From Nocardioides sp. (GTDB lineage: Bacteria > Actinomycetota > Actinomycetes > Propionibacteriales > Nocardioidaceae), in assembly GCF_030019515.1 (NCBI RefSeq), contig NZ_JASEEQ010000018.1, positions 22,309-86,308 of the forward strand: DNA of 64,000 bases, in the 5' to 3' direction. The position numbers were made by a program, and so were the translations under genes. Every line of letters starts with the position of its first letter. Within the stretch, counting starts at the first letter, position 1. Under the pieces are notes generated by a model that saw nothing but the letters and a program-made list of their open reading frames with translations, had not been told where the DNA came from and did not search any database. Of the stretch, positions 7,670-16,341 are shown in pieces.

Positions 7670-9604
7670 TCAGCGGAGCGCGGCGTCCAGCTCGTCGACG
7701 CTGGTCACGGGCCGCTCGCACACGAGGTGGCGGCACACGTACGCCGCCGCGCGGCCGTCCACCGGCGTGCGCCCGGCCAGCAGCGGGATGTCGTCGTCGG
7801 CCGCGTCGGCGACCACGACCACGGCGCCGGGGTGCCGCCGGGCCCGGACCTCGAGCTCGTCGCGCTCCTCCGACCAGTCGCCGACGACCGCGATCTCCAC
7901 GGGCCCGTCGAGCATCGACTCGGCCGCCGCGAGCGACCACCCGGCGAAGCGGGGCGCCCGCTCGGCGAGCGTCGCGACCGAGGCCAGCGCCGCCTCGGCC
8001 GCGTCGCGGTGGCGGCCCGAGCCCGTGAGCGCGGCGTACGTCGCCAGCGCGTGCACCATCGACGAGAGACCCGAGGGGCTGGCGTTGTCGGAGGGGTCGC
8101 GCGGCCGGGCGAGCAGGGCCTCGGCGTCGTCGGCGGTGTCGAAGAAGCCGCCGTCCTCGGCGCCGAAGTGGGTGAGCGCGAGCTCCAGGATGGCGCCCGT
8201 GCGCTCCAGCCAGACGGCGTCGCCGGTGGCCTGGAGCAGGTCGAGGAAGCCGGCCGCGACGCAGCCGTGGTCCCCCAGCACGCCGGCGGGCGCGCCGACC
8301 ACGCCGTCGCGGGAGACCCGGCGCAGTCGGCCGTCGACCACGTGGAGCCGCCAGAGCAGCTCGGCGGCCTCGCGGGCGGCGTCGACGTACCCGGCCCGGG
8401 CGAGACCGCTGATCGCCAGGCCGTTCCAGGCCGCGACGACCTTGTCGTCACGGGCCGGTCGCGCGCGTCGATCGCGCGCCTCGAACAGCCGGCTCCGGAC
8501 GCGGGCCCAGCGGTCCGGGTCGTCGGGGTCGACCCGCAGCTGGAGCGTTGAGGTGCCGTGCTCGAAGGTGCCCTCGTCGGTCACGCCCAGCAGCCGGGCC
8601 GTCCACGGGCCGTCCTCGGGACCGAGCACCTCGGTCAGCTGTGCGGGGGTCCAGACGTAGTAGGTGCCCTCCGCGCCCTCGGAGTCGGCGTCGAGCGCCG
8701 AGGCGAAGCCGCCCTCGTCGGTCCGCAGCTCGGCGAGCATGAAGCGCGCGATCCCCTGGGCGACCCGCTCGCCCAGGTCGGTGCCCCACTCGGCGTAGAC
8801 GCGCAGCAGCAGGGCGTTGTCGTAGAGCATCTTCTCGAAGTGCGGCACCACCCAGTCCGCGTCCACGCTGTAGCGCGCGAAGCCGCCGCCGAGCTGGTCG
8901 TGGATGCCGCCGCGGGCCATCGCCTCGAGGGTCGCGCCGAGCATCTCGCGCTCGCCGTGGCGCCGGAGGAACTCGAGCACCATCGTCGGCGGGAACTTCG
9001 GCGCGCTGCCGAACCCGGCGGCGCCCGCGTCGTACTCGAGCGCGAGCGTGCGGACCGCGCCGTCGAGCACCGCCCGCGTGATCGGCGCGCCCCCCGTGGC
9101 CAGGCTCGCCGACGACAGGTGCTCGCGCAGGCTCGCCGCGACCCGGCGCACCTCGTCGGAGCGGGTGTGCCACGCGTCGGTCAGCGCCTCCAGCACCTGG
9201 CGGAACGCCGGCTGCCCGTGCCGCGGCCGGTCCGGGAAGTAGGTGCCGGCGAAGAACGGGCTGCCCTCGTGGTCCAGCACGACCGTCATCGGCCAGCCGC
9301 CGTGCCCGGTCATCGACGTGGTCGCCTGCATGTAGACCGCGTCCACGTCGGGCCGCTCCTCGCGGTCCACCTTCACGCTGACGAAGTGCTCGTTGAGGTA
9401 CGCCGCCGTCGCCTCGTCCTCGAAGGACTCGTGGGCCATCACGTGGCACCAGTGGCACGCGGCGTACCCGACGCTCAGCAGCACCGGCACGTGGCGGCGC
9501 CGCGCCTCCTCGAACGCCTCGGGCCCCCACTCCCACCAGTCGACGGGGTTGTCGGCGTGCTGGAGGAGGTAGGGCGAGGTCGCGGAGGCCAGACGGTTGG
9601 GCAC
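7670..9604 (-). CDS. DUF255 thioredoxin-fold / (alpha,alpha)6-barrel protein (YyaL/SPATA20 family)
   Basis: 644 residues, a full-length family member. The N-terminal thioredoxin-like domain has ACHWCHVMAHESFED with the CxxC pair near residues 49-53, and FPDRPRHGQPAF further on. The remainder is an all-helical toroid like N-acylglucosamine 2-epimerase (GGIHDQLGGGFARYSVD, WVVPHFEKMLYDNA). Biochemical role is unknown; it is very widely conserved. It corresponds to the gene recalled as Rv1084 in M. tuberculosis. The dormancy island starts beyond its promoter side. Confidence 0.92.
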   Translation of the reverse strand: MPNRLASATSPYLLQHADNPVDWWEWGPEAFEEARRRHVPVLLSVGYAACHWCHVMAHESFEDEATAAYLNEHFVSVKVDREERPDVDAVYMQATTSMTGHGGWPMTVVLDHEGSPFFAGTYFPDRPRHGQPAFRQVLEALTDAWHTRSDEVRRVAASLREHLSSASLATGGAPITRAVLDGAVRTLALEYDAGAAGFGSAPKFPPTMVLEFLRRHGEREMLGATLEAMARGGIHDQLGGGFARYSVDADWVVPHFEKMLYDNALLLRVYAEWGTDLGERVAQGIARFMLAELRTDEGGFASALDADSEGAEGTYYVWTPAQLTEVLGPEDGPWTARLLGVTDEGTFEHGTSTLQLRVDPDDPDRWARVRSRLFEARDRRARPARDDKVVAAWNGLAISGLARAGYVDAAREAAELLWRLHVVDGRLRRVSRDGVVGAPAGVLGDHGCVAAGFLDLLQATGDAVWLERTGAILELALTHFGAEDGGFFDTADDAEALLARPRDPSDNASPSGLSSMVHALATYAALTGSGRHRDAAEAALASVATLAERAPRFAGWSLAAAESMLDGPVEIAVVGDWSEERDELEVRARRHPGAVVVVADAADDDIPLLAGRTPVDGRAAAYVCRHLVCERPVTSVDELDAALR

Positions 9605-9683
9605 CTCGCCACGCTAGCCGTGCGGCCGAGGCACGGCGAGGAGAGGCGCCCTGGCGAGGATGTGCCTCGGCCGGACGCCAAGA

Positions 9684-9724
9684 CCCGGGGAGGACAGGGA
9701 CACCGGTCCGCAGTCCTCCCCGGG
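9684..9724 (-). terminator. Terminator of the ABC exporter operon
   Basis: Perfect 12-bp arms CCCGGGGAGGAC (9684-9695) and GTCCTCCCCGGG (9713-9724), 17-nt loop, begin 11 bp beyond the permease stop. A smaller 7-bp hairpin (9617-9637) lies at the divergent DUF255 start side. Confidence 0.65.
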
Positions 9725-9734
9725 CACTCGACCG

Positions 9735-10532
9735 CTACTTGACCTCGGCCCGCATCACGAGACGCAGGCCGAGGAGGCCCGGCAGGACCAGCCAGGCGGT
9801 CGCGGCGACAGCGAGGTGGGCCCACTGGTCGCCCGCGATGGTCCCGTCGAAGAGGGTGCCCTCGGCGAGGTTGAGGTCCACCCAGGGCCGCACGTCCTGG
9901 TACCAGCCCTGGGTCGAGGCCAGCATCTCGGACAGGGTGGGGACCAGGAGCGAGGAGACGAAGTACATCACCAGCGCCACCGGTGAGCTCCGGAACAGGA
10001 TGCCGAGCATGGTCCCGGTCAGCAGGCACAGCAGGCTGCCGACGACGATCTCCACGCCGTGCGCGAGGGACACGTCCCAGACCTGGTCGGTGCCGGCGAT
10101 CACCGTCCCGACGATGTTGCCGGCGACCCCGACGACCAGCGCGAACAGCATCGATGCGACGCCCACGCTGACCGACGCGGCGACCTTGGCCACGACGATC
10201 CGGTTGCGGTGCGGCACCAGCGTGAACGTGGTGAGACCGGTGCGCTGACTCCACTCCCCGGTGATCGACAGGACGGCGATGATCGGCAGGATCACCGTCA
10301 TCGGGAAGCCGATCGCCTCGGCGAAGGTGTAGTAGGTCAGCTCCTCGTCGGGGGCGAACAGGATGATCGCCACGGTCGAGAGGAGAGCAGCGATGACGAT
10401 GCTCGCCATCAGCCAGTAGCCCGAGCGGGTGTCGAACATCTTGCGGAGCTCGACGCGGATCACCCGCGACAGCGGCACCCGGTGGACGGGCGCGTGCTGC
10501 TCGAGGGCGGCGTCGAGGACGGTGGTGGTCAT
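9735..10532 (-). CDS. ABC-2 type transporter permease
   Basis: 265 residues from ATG 10532, with about six hydrophobic helices and a cytoplasmic N-terminus (RVIRVELRKMFDTRSGYW) typical of ABC-2 permeases. The start overlaps the stop of the ATPase gene by 4 bp, so the two subunits are translationally coupled. Together they form an exporter of unknown cargo in the plasma membrane. The adjoining NarL-type two-component system suggests stress- or antimicrobial-responsive control, which is inference from context. Confidence 0.88.
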   Translation of the reverse strand: MTTTVLDAALEQHAPVHRVPLSRVIRVELRKMFDTRSGYWLMASIVIAALLSTVAIILFAPDEELTYYTFAEAIGFPMTVILPIIAVLSITGEWSQRTGLTTFTLVPHRNRIVVAKVAASVSVGVASMLFALVVGVAGNIVGTVIAGTDQVWDVSLAHGVEIVVGSLLCLLTGTMLGILFRSSPVALVMYFVSSLLVPTLSEMLASTQGWYQDVRPWVDLNLAEGTLFDGTIAGDQWAHLAVAATAWLVLPGLLGLRLVMRAEVK

Positions 10533-11425
10533 GCTGCACTTCCATCTCGTTGTGTGTCTGCGGTGAGCTGGAGGAAGAGCTCCTCGAGACCGCCGTCGGC
10601 GGTGCGCAGCTCGGTGAGGGCGAGGCCGGCGTCGCGGGCGAGCAGCCCGACGACGGCGAGGTCGGCGTCGGCGCGGAGCGCTCGGTCCGACGTAGGTGCC
10701 GTGGTGAGACCGGCCTCGCGCAGGGTGCGCTCGAGTACGGCCAGGTCCCGCGAGCGGACGATCGTCCCCGCCCCCTGGAGCAGCTCCGCCTTGGCGCCCT
10801 GGGCCACGATGCGACCGCGTCCGATCATCACGATGTCGTCGGCGATGACCTCCACCTCGTGCAGCAGGTGGGAGGACAGGAGGACGGTTCCACCGCGGTC
10901 GGCGTACCACCGGAGCAGGTCGCGCATCCAGCGGATCCCGGCGGGGTCGAGCCCGTTCGCCGGCTCATCGAGGATCAGCACGGACGGGGAGCCGCTCAGG
11001 GCGACCGCGATGCCGAGCCGCTGGCGCATGCCGAGCGAGTAGCTGCCGACCCGTCGGTCCGACTCGGCCTCGGTGAGGCCGACCAGGTCGAGCATCTGCC
11101 GGACCTGATCGCCCCGCAGGCCCATCAAGTGCTGGGCCAGGGCGAGGATCTCCCGGCCACTGCGGCCGGCGTGCTGCGCCGAGGCGTCGAGCATCACACC
11201 GACCTGGCGGCCGGGGTTGGGCAGGTCCGTGAACCGGCGTCCCGAGATGGTGGCGGCGCCGGACGTGGGTCGGGTCAGGCCGACCATCATGCGCATCGAG
11301 GTCGACTTGCCGGCCCCGTTCGGGCCGAGGAACCCGGTGACGCGGCCCGGTCGGGCCGTGAAGCTGATGTCGTCGACGACGGGGCGACCGCCGTACTTCT
11401 TCGACAGGGATTCGATGGTGATCAT
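10529..11425 (-). CDS. ABC transporter ATP-binding protein
   Basis: 298 residues from ATG 11425 (MITIESLSKKYGG), preceded by a GGAG-type site; a longer open frame to 11518 has no support. Walker A GPNGAGKST near residue 38, signature YSLGMRQRLG (a YSLGM variant of LSGGQ common in the BcrA/CcmA drug-exporter class), and Walker B VLILDEPANGLD are all present. A C-terminal extension of about 90 residues follows the core, as in exporters of this class. Powers the permease encoded immediately downstream. Confidence 0.92.
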   Translation of the reverse strand: MITIESLSKKYGGRPVVDDISFTARPGRVTGFLGPNGAGKSTSMRMMVGLTRPTSGAATISGRRFTDLPNPGRQVGVMLDASAQHAGRSGREILALAQHLMGLRGDQVRQMLDLVGLTEAESDRRVGSYSLGMRQRLGIAVALSGSPSVLILDEPANGLDPAGIRWMRDLLRWYADRGGTVLLSSHLLHEVEVIADDIVMIGRGRIVAQGAKAELLQGAGTIVRSRDLAVLERTLREAGLTTAPTSDRALRADADLAVVGLLARDAGLALTELRTADGGLEELFLQLTADTQRDGSAA

Positions 11426-11526
11426 GGGCGAGGGCTCCTGATTGAGGTGATGCCTCGACGCTAGGAGCGGGGACGGGGTGAGCGCATCGTCATCAGGTCG
11501 CGTTCGGTCCACGACCACGCCATGAC

Positions 11527-11554
11527 CCGGGGTCCGACCTTGGTCGGACCCCGG
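11527..11554 (-). terminator. Terminator after the response-regulator gene
   Basis: A 28-bp palindrome with 13-bp arms (CCGGGGTCCGACC at 11527-11539 and its complement at 11542-11554) lies 9 bp past the regulator stop. It separates the two-component operon from the ABC operon on the same strand. Confidence 0.7.
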
Positions 11555-11562
11555 CGCCGCCG

Positions 11563-12219
11563 TCAGCGGTCGGTCGAGTCGAAGATCCCGGTCTGGTAGG
11601 CGAGCACGATCGCCTGGGCCCGGTCGCGCAGGTCCAGCTTCTGGAACAGCCGGGTCACGTGGGTCTTGACGGTGGTGTCGCTGATGAACAGCGCCCGCCC
11701 GATCTCGGCGTTGGAGAGCCCCTGGGTGATCAGCCGGAACACCTCCAGCTCCCGACTGGTGAGCGTCGCCACGGCTTCCGGAGGAGGCTGCCGGCGCAGC
11801 CGGGTGAACTCGCGGATCACCCGTCGGGTGACGGTGGGCGAGAGCAGCGCGTCGCCGTCGGCGATGGTCCGGACGGCGGCGATCAGCTGTTCGGGTGGGT
11901 CGTCCTTGAGGACGAAGCCGCTGGCGCCGGCACCCAGCGCCTCGTAGACGTACTCGTCGAGGTTGAACGTCGTCAGGACGAGCACGCGCGCGGTGCCGCC
12001 GGTCGCCAGGATCCGCCGGGTCGCCTCCAGCCCGTCGAGCTCGGGCATCCGGATGTCCATCAGCACGACGTCCGGGTGGAAGCGCTCGGCTCGGGCGATC
12101 GCCTCGCGACCGTTGCCGGCCTCCGCGACCACCTCGATGTCCGGCTCGTCGGCCAGCAGCATCCGCAGCCCGGCTCGCACCATCGACTGGTCGTCGACGA
12201 CCAGCACCCGGATCGTCAT
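11563..12219 (-). CDS. NarL/LuxR-family response regulator
   Basis: 218 residues. Receiver domain: acidic pair in VVDDQSMVRAG, phospho-acceptor aspartate in DVVLMDIRMPELDG near residue 52, conserved Thr/Lys in VLTTFNLDEY and FVLKDDPPE. A C-terminal LuxR helix-turn-helix (LTSRELEVFRLITQGLSNAEIG...DTTVKTHVTRLFQKL) follows. The start overlaps the kinase stop by 4 bp. It most likely acts on the adjacent ABC exporter genes. It is distinct from the DosR-type regulator at 34318. Confidence 0.94.
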   Translation of the reverse strand: MTIRVLVVDDQSMVRAGLRMLLADEPDIEVVAEAGNGREAIARAERFHPDVVLMDIRMPELDGLEATRRILATGGTARVLVLTTFNLDEYVYEALGAGASGFVLKDDPPEQLIAAVRTIADGDALLSPTVTRRVIREFTRLRRQPPPEAVATLTSRELEVFRLITQGLSNAEIGRALFISDTTVKTHVTRLFQKLDLRDRAQAIVLAYQTGIFDSTDR

Positions 12220-13382
12220 GACCCGTCTCCGTCCAGCGGAAGCCGCGCGCGCACGGCGAACCCTCCGGCGGGGCCTCGGCCCGCAGTCATCTCCCCGCCG
12301 TAGATCTTGACCCGCTCACGAAGGCCCACCAGGCCGTGTCCGAACCCGTCGCCGGGTGCTGCGCCGCGGCCGTCGTCGCGGACCTCGACCCGAAGGTCGT
12401 CGGGCTCGTAGTACACGTCCACGTCCGCGCGCTGCGCCTGGGCGTGCTTGAGGGTGTTGGTGATCGCCTCCTGCACGATGCGGTACGCCGAGAGATCGAG
12501 TCCGGGCGGCAGCTCGACCGGCTCACCGTGGACCTGCAGCCGGACGGCCAGCCCGGTCGTCCTGACGTCTGCCAGCAGGCCGTCGAGGTCGGCGATGCCC
12601 GGGTGGGGCACCAGCTCGGCCGGCTCACCGTCGCGCCGCATCGCCCCGAGCAGGCGGCGCATCTCGGCGAGCGCGGCCCGCCCGGCTCGCTCGACGTTCT
12701 CGAGCGCCTCGCGGTTCTCCGCGTCGGAGTCGGGCATCCGGTGCCGGACGGCCCCGACCTGGAGCACCATCACGCTGACCGCGTGTGCCACGACGTCGTG
12801 GAGCTCCCGCGCGATCCGGCCGCGCTCCTCCGCGACGGCCACGCGCGCCGCCGTCTCGCGGTCGCGCTCGGCACGGGCCGCGCGCTCCTCGGCCGCCTCG
12901 GTCCGCTCGGTGCGCTCGCGCAGGGCATAGCCGGCCAGCCACGCCATGGCGAACAGCAGCGGAGTGGAGATCAGGGCGCCCGACGTGTGCGTGGGGTCGT
13001 TGTACATCACGATCGCGCCGCTGCCGACCACGATCGCCAGACCGACCCGCGCCTGGACGGCGTTGCGCTGGTTGCCGAGCAGCAGCGCGGCGCCCAGCCC
13101 AGCGACGAACAGGCCCGCCTGGCTGGGGATCATCCGGCCGTCGGCGAAGGAGAGCGCCGCACAGGCCAGCCAGACGCCGGCGGGCGCGCCGAAGGGGAAC
13201 CACCGGCGCAGCACCAGGGCCAGGATGATCGCGGCGATCGCGGCCCCTTCCCACCAGGCCGCGGCACCGGCGGGGAGGTAGCGGTCGTCGCGACCGAGCG
13301 TGCCGACGGCGCTCCACACCGCGGCCACGCCGAGGAGGGCGTCGAGGCCGTACGTCGCCAGCCACCGCCGGTACCGGCTCAC
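12216..13382 (-). CDS. Sensor histidine kinase, HisKA_3 family
   Basis: 388 residues from GTG 13382. The N-terminal half is membrane-embedded (about five hydrophobic segments, residues 10-150) with almost no extracellular loop, suggesting intramembrane sensing. The dimerisation/phospho-acceptor helix has RGRIARELHDVVAHAVSVMV (histidine near residue 195). The ATPase domain has VRDDGRGAAPGDGFGHGLVG. Partner of the overlapping response regulator. DesK-like kinases with this layout sense envelope or lipid state, but the signal here is unknown. Confidence 0.92.
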   Translation of the reverse strand: MSRYRRWLATYGLDALLGVAAVWSAVGTLGRDDRYLPAGAAAWWEGAAIAAIILALVLRRWFPFGAPAGVWLACAALSFADGRMIPSQAGLFVAGLGAALLLGNQRNAVQARVGLAIVVGSGAIVMYNDPTHTSGALISTPLLFAMAWLAGYALRERTERTEAAEERAARAERDRETAARVAVAEERGRIARELHDVVAHAVSVMVLQVGAVRHRMPDSDAENREALENVERAGRAALAEMRRLLGAMRRDGEPAELVPHPGIADLDGLLADVRTTGLAVRLQVHGEPVELPPGLDLSAYRIVQEAITNTLKHAQAQRADVDVYYEPDDLRVEVRDDGRGAAPGDGFGHGLVGLRERVKIYGGEMTAGRGPAGGFAVRARLPLDGDGS

Positions 13383-13504
13383 GAGCTCAACGTACTCAGC
13401 CGCCGCGGTCGGTGCGTCCTACCAACGGAGGAGAAGTCGGCGGCTTCCGGGCGGGATCGGACGACTCGAGCAGGCCGGAGTCCGGTGGCGGCCCCCGATC
13501 GCAA

Positions 13505-13521
13505 TAGATACGATCTAGAAT
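13505..13521 (+). promoter_or_regulatory. AT-rich promoter with TAGAT-ACG-ATCTA operator
   Basis: TAGATACGATCTA (13505-13517) is a 5-bp-arm inverted repeat overlapping a -10-like TAGAAT (13516-13521). It is 31 bp upstream of the small-protein ATG. The 13500-13540 stretch is the most AT-rich in this part of the window, marking a regulated promoter. Confidence 0.5.
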
Positions 13522-13551
13522 GGTTTCAACAACAGAGTAAGGGGTGCCGCC

Positions 13552-13746
13552 ATGCTCGAGCCCACCTACGTGCTCGGCTTCCTCGGCGCGGCGATCACCG
13601 TCGCGACCGTGCTGGTCGTCGGGACGTTCGCCGCCGCCGGCCTGATCTTCTCGGGGAGGCGCAGGGGGACGAAGGCGTCCGCGACCCGGCGGCCGGCCGC
13701 CGGACCGGCCGCCCGAGCCGGACATCGGCACGGGCACGCCGCCTGA
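13552..13746 (+). CDS. Small single-pass membrane protein
   Basis: 64 residues: a short N-terminus, one hydrophobic helix (residues 8-32) and a basic tail ending in GHRHGHAA. An AAGGGGTG ribosome site lies 5-7 bp upstream of the ATG, and a distinctive AT-rich promoter precedes it. No family recognised. The promoter and good start make a real small protein more likely than chance. Function unknown. Confidence 0.6.
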   Translation: MLEPTYVLGFLGAAITVATVLVVGTFAAAGLIFSGRRRGTKASATRRPAAGPAARAGHRHGHAA

Positions 13747-13854
13747 CCTGACCTGACCAGCTCTGACCCGGCCTGACCAGGCCCGACCCGGGCGCGCCCT
13801 GCCCTGGCGCGGATCCGGCGCGTGGTGGTCCGGGCCGAGACACTGGCGCCGGGC

Positions 13855-14781
13855 TCAGTACGTCGGTGCACCCTCGTGGCGCCGGTCGATCGTCTGCACG
13901 ATCCAGAACACCGCCAGGAGCACGATCAGCACGGCCTCGATCAAGAAGGTGCTGTGCCGGCCGTACCAGCCGTCCGCGCCCGCGGCGGCGCCGGTGAGGC
14001 CGATCACCAGCGCCGAGCCGACCATGGTCGCGGCCAGCAGCCAGTACGTGGCCTCACACCCGGTCGGGGCACCGCTGTCGGCGCGCTTCTTCACCGCGGC
14101 CGCCCCGACGGCGAGCACCACGAACGCGAACAGGGCGACCGCCGACCAGGAGTGCAGTCCGTGGTTGAAGAAGCTGGCGTTGTCGTCCGCGCCGCGATAG
14201 ACGACCAGGAGGACCACCACCGCCACGGCCGCGCCGAGCCAGGTCACGGCGTACCCGAGCCGACGGGGCCCCGAGGGGGTGGTGCCGCGCCCGACCCGGG
14301 CGACCGCAGCGACCGCCGTACCGGCCAGGGCGATCACGATCACGGCGACCAGGACGAGGAAGTTGTTGTGCACGGCCGGCGCGTTCGCGTCGATCAGGGC
14401 GTCGTCGAGCGACCTGCCGGGCACCTGGGCGAGGGCGGTCGCCCGCATCCCCGACGGGAGCCCGCAGGAGTTCGCGTCCAGGGTCGGCACGAACGCGACG
14501 ACCGCGGCGAGGATCCCCGCCAGGTTGAGGAACGCGTCCTCCGCAGGCGTCTTCCCCCACAGCGCGATCATCGCCACCCCGAGAGCGATCAGCGTGCCGA
14601 CGAACACCGGACGCACGGGGGTGTAGTAGTACGCACTCAGCGAGCGCTGCACGCACCCGTCGACCCGCCTGATCTCCAGCGCGACCGAGAGGCCGAGGCC
14701 GACGATGACGGCGACCATGCTCATCCGGATCGCGGCGTAGGTGCGCAGCGCGACCAGCGGTGGCGGTGACGGTGACGCCAT
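13855..14781 (-). CDS. Polytopic membrane protein, unknown function (DUF998-like)
   Basis: 308 residues with about seven to eight hydrophobic segments and a soluble loop (residues 100-150) containing TLDANSCGLPSG. The N-terminal SAYYYTPVRPVFVGTLIALG resembles DUF998-type proteins. No catalytic motif seen. Single gene behind mshC on the same strand, separated by 133 bp. The 108 bp after its stop hold only short CTGACC-type direct repeats. Confidence 0.8.
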   Translation of the reverse strand: MASPSPPPLVALRTYAAIRMSMVAVIVGLGLSVALEIRRVDGCVQRSLSAYYYTPVRPVFVGTLIALGVAMIALWGKTPAEDAFLNLAGILAAVVAFVPTLDANSCGLPSGMRATALAQVPGRSLDDALIDANAPAVHNNFLVLVAVIVIALAGTAVAAVARVGRGTTPSGPRRLGYAVTWLGAAVAVVVLLVVYRGADDNASFFNHGLHSWSAVALFAFVVLAVGAAAVKKRADSGAPTGCEATYWLLAATMVGSALVIGLTGAAAGADGWYGRHSTFLIEAVLIVLLAVFWIVQTIDRRHEGAPTY

Positions 14782-14914
14782 GGGACAGCCTCCGAGAGCC
14801 GAGGTCCGACCACACTGGCCCGACTCGGCGGCCGGGTCAATCGGGCGCCCGGTCCTCGGCGGGCTGCGAGCACCAGGTGTCGGCGCTGGTCGCCCCGGCC
14901 TGCTCCTCCGGTGG

Positions 14915-16087
14915 TCAGCCGAGGCGGAGCCGGGTGATCAGCCGGCGGGCGGACTCGCCACCCTGCTCGAGGGCGCCGGCGACGGCCGAGGGGACGTCGA
15001 GGTCGGCGCGCAGCGCCTCGACGGGTGCCGCGGGGTCGCCGGTGCCGGTCCGGCCGGCCGCGGCGTAGAGCGACTCCAACAGCTGCTGGGCCTCGGTGAG
15101 CTGCGCGGCGTCGAAGTCCCACGGCTCGGCGTAGCGGCGGTGCAGCAGGTGCAGCCGCAGCGCGGCGGCCGGGACGTGCTCGAGCAGGTCGTCGACCAGC
15201 ACCAGGTTGCCGGAGGACTTGGCCATCTTCCGGCCGCCGATGCGGACCTCGCCGACGTGCAGCTGGGCGCGCGCGAACGGCGCGACGCCGCTGACCGCCT
15301 CGGCCATCGCGACCTGGTAGGCGTGGTGCGGGAAGACCAGGTCGTCGCCGCCCACGAGGACGTCGACGCTGGGCCCGTGCACGGCCAGCGCCATCGCCGC
15401 GCACTCCGCGTGCCAGCCCGGGCGGCCCCAGCCCCACGGACTCGTCCAGGCCGGCTGCTGGTCCGAGGACGGCCGCCACACGGCCACGTCGAACGGGTCG
15501 TCCTTGGCCGGATCGTCCGGGCGGTCGCCGTACGCCTCAGCGAGCGCGAGCGCCCGGTCGCGGCCCAGGCCGGTGCGGGCCACGACGTCACGGCCTCGGA
15601 ACCAGACCGTGCCGTCGCGCTCGTACGCCGCACCCGCGTCGAGGAGCGCCTGGGCCAGCTGGACGACCGCGTCGACGTAGTGCCGGGCCCGCGGCTGGTG
15701 CGCCGGCGCGGCGACCCGGAGCTCGCGCATCGACCGATCGAAGTCGGCCTCCTGGGTGACCGCGAGCTCGTCGAAGTGGCTGCCCCGCAGCAGGGCGGCC
15801 TCGAGCAGCACATCGTCGACGTCGGTCACGTTGCGGCAGGTGCTGACAGCGACCCCGGTGCCGTCCAGGACCGAGGCGAGCAGGTCCGCCCACACGAACG
15901 TCGCGGCGTGCCCGAGGTGGGTGACGTCGTACGGCGTGATCCCGCAGACGTACACGCGCGCCGACCCGACCAGGCGCAGCTCGCCACCGGCCAGCGTGAC
16001 GCCCCCCGGGGTCTGCGGCGTGGCGCCGACCCGCTGGGCGGCGTCGAAGACCGGGGACGTCAGGTGGCGCAGGTGGTGGGCCGACAT
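14915..16087 (-). CDS. mshC: Mycothiol ligase: cysteine--glucosaminyl-inositol ligase
   Basis: 390 residues. ATP-dependent ligation of L-cysteine to GlcN-Ins, the penultimate step of mycothiol synthesis in actinobacteria. Derived from class I cysteinyl-tRNA synthetase: VYVCGITPYDVTHLGHAATF contains the zinc-ligand cysteine and the HxGH motif (residues 46-63), and GRKMAKSSGN is the KMSKS equivalent. The length is right for MshC and too short for CysRS, which has a C-terminal anticodon domain. mca, the mycothiol-conjugate amidase, is also in the window at 43966. Confidence 0.96.
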   Translation of the reverse strand: MSAHHLRHLTSPVFDAAQRVGATPQTPGGVTLAGGELRLVGSARVYVCGITPYDVTHLGHAATFVWADLLASVLDGTGVAVSTCRNVTDVDDVLLEAALLRGSHFDELAVTQEADFDRSMRELRVAAPAHQPRARHYVDAVVQLAQALLDAGAAYERDGTVWFRGRDVVARTGLGRDRALALAEAYGDRPDDPAKDDPFDVAVWRPSSDQQPAWTSPWGWGRPGWHAECAAMALAVHGPSVDVLVGGDDLVFPHHAYQVAMAEAVSGVAPFARAQLHVGEVRIGGRKMAKSSGNLVLVDDLLEHVPAAALRLHLLHRRYAEPWDFDAAQLTEAQQLLESLYAAAGRTGTGDPAAPVEALRADLDVPSAVAGALEQGGESARRLITRLRLG

Positions 16088-16109
16088 GGGGCCAGTCTCG
16101 CACCCGGGC

Positions 16110-16158
16110 GGGAGGCCGCCGGGAGGCCGCCGGGATGCTGCCGGGATGCTGCCGGGAG
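16110..16158. repeat. 11-bp tandem repeat upstream of mshC
   Basis: Four units, GGGAGGCCGCC twice then GGGATGCTGCC twice, at 16110-16153, followed by a partial unit GGGAG. They lie 23 bp upstream of the mshC ATG on the promoter side. Confidence 0.8.
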
Positions 16159-16303
16159 ATCAGCCCCGCGGCGGGCCCAGCGGCGGGTCGAGGTGGGTCG
16201 CGAGCTCGTCGTACGACGTCCCGAACGTCTCGCGCACCGCCTGATCTCGCACGCGCCGTGCGCCCGGCCGTGCCGGCGCCGAGCATCGGCCCAGGGCCGC
16301 GGG

Positions 16304-16336
16304 GTCGTCGTCTCGTCGTCGTCTCGTCGTAGTCTC
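16304..16336. repeat. 11-bp tandem repeat abutting the phosphoesterase start
   Basis: Three copies of GTCGTCGTCTC (last one GTCGTAGTCTC) at 16304-16336, ending 5 bp before the ATG at 16342. The repeat occupies the ribosome-binding region, so copy number could alter translation. The rest of the 16088-16341 gap shows no convincing gene. Confidence 0.8.
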
Positions 16337-16341
16337 GAGGA

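Noticed and set aside
9735..13382. The NarL-type system at 11563-13382 as the dormancy regulator pair
   Set aside because: The kinase is membrane-embedded without GAF domains, the regulator lacks the DosR recognition-helix residues, and no DosR-type boxes lie beside it.
16160..16250. A minus-strand frame ending DELATHLDPPLGPPRG
   Set aside because: Looks protein-like at the very end but has no plausible start or upstream domain; too short to call even as a remnant.
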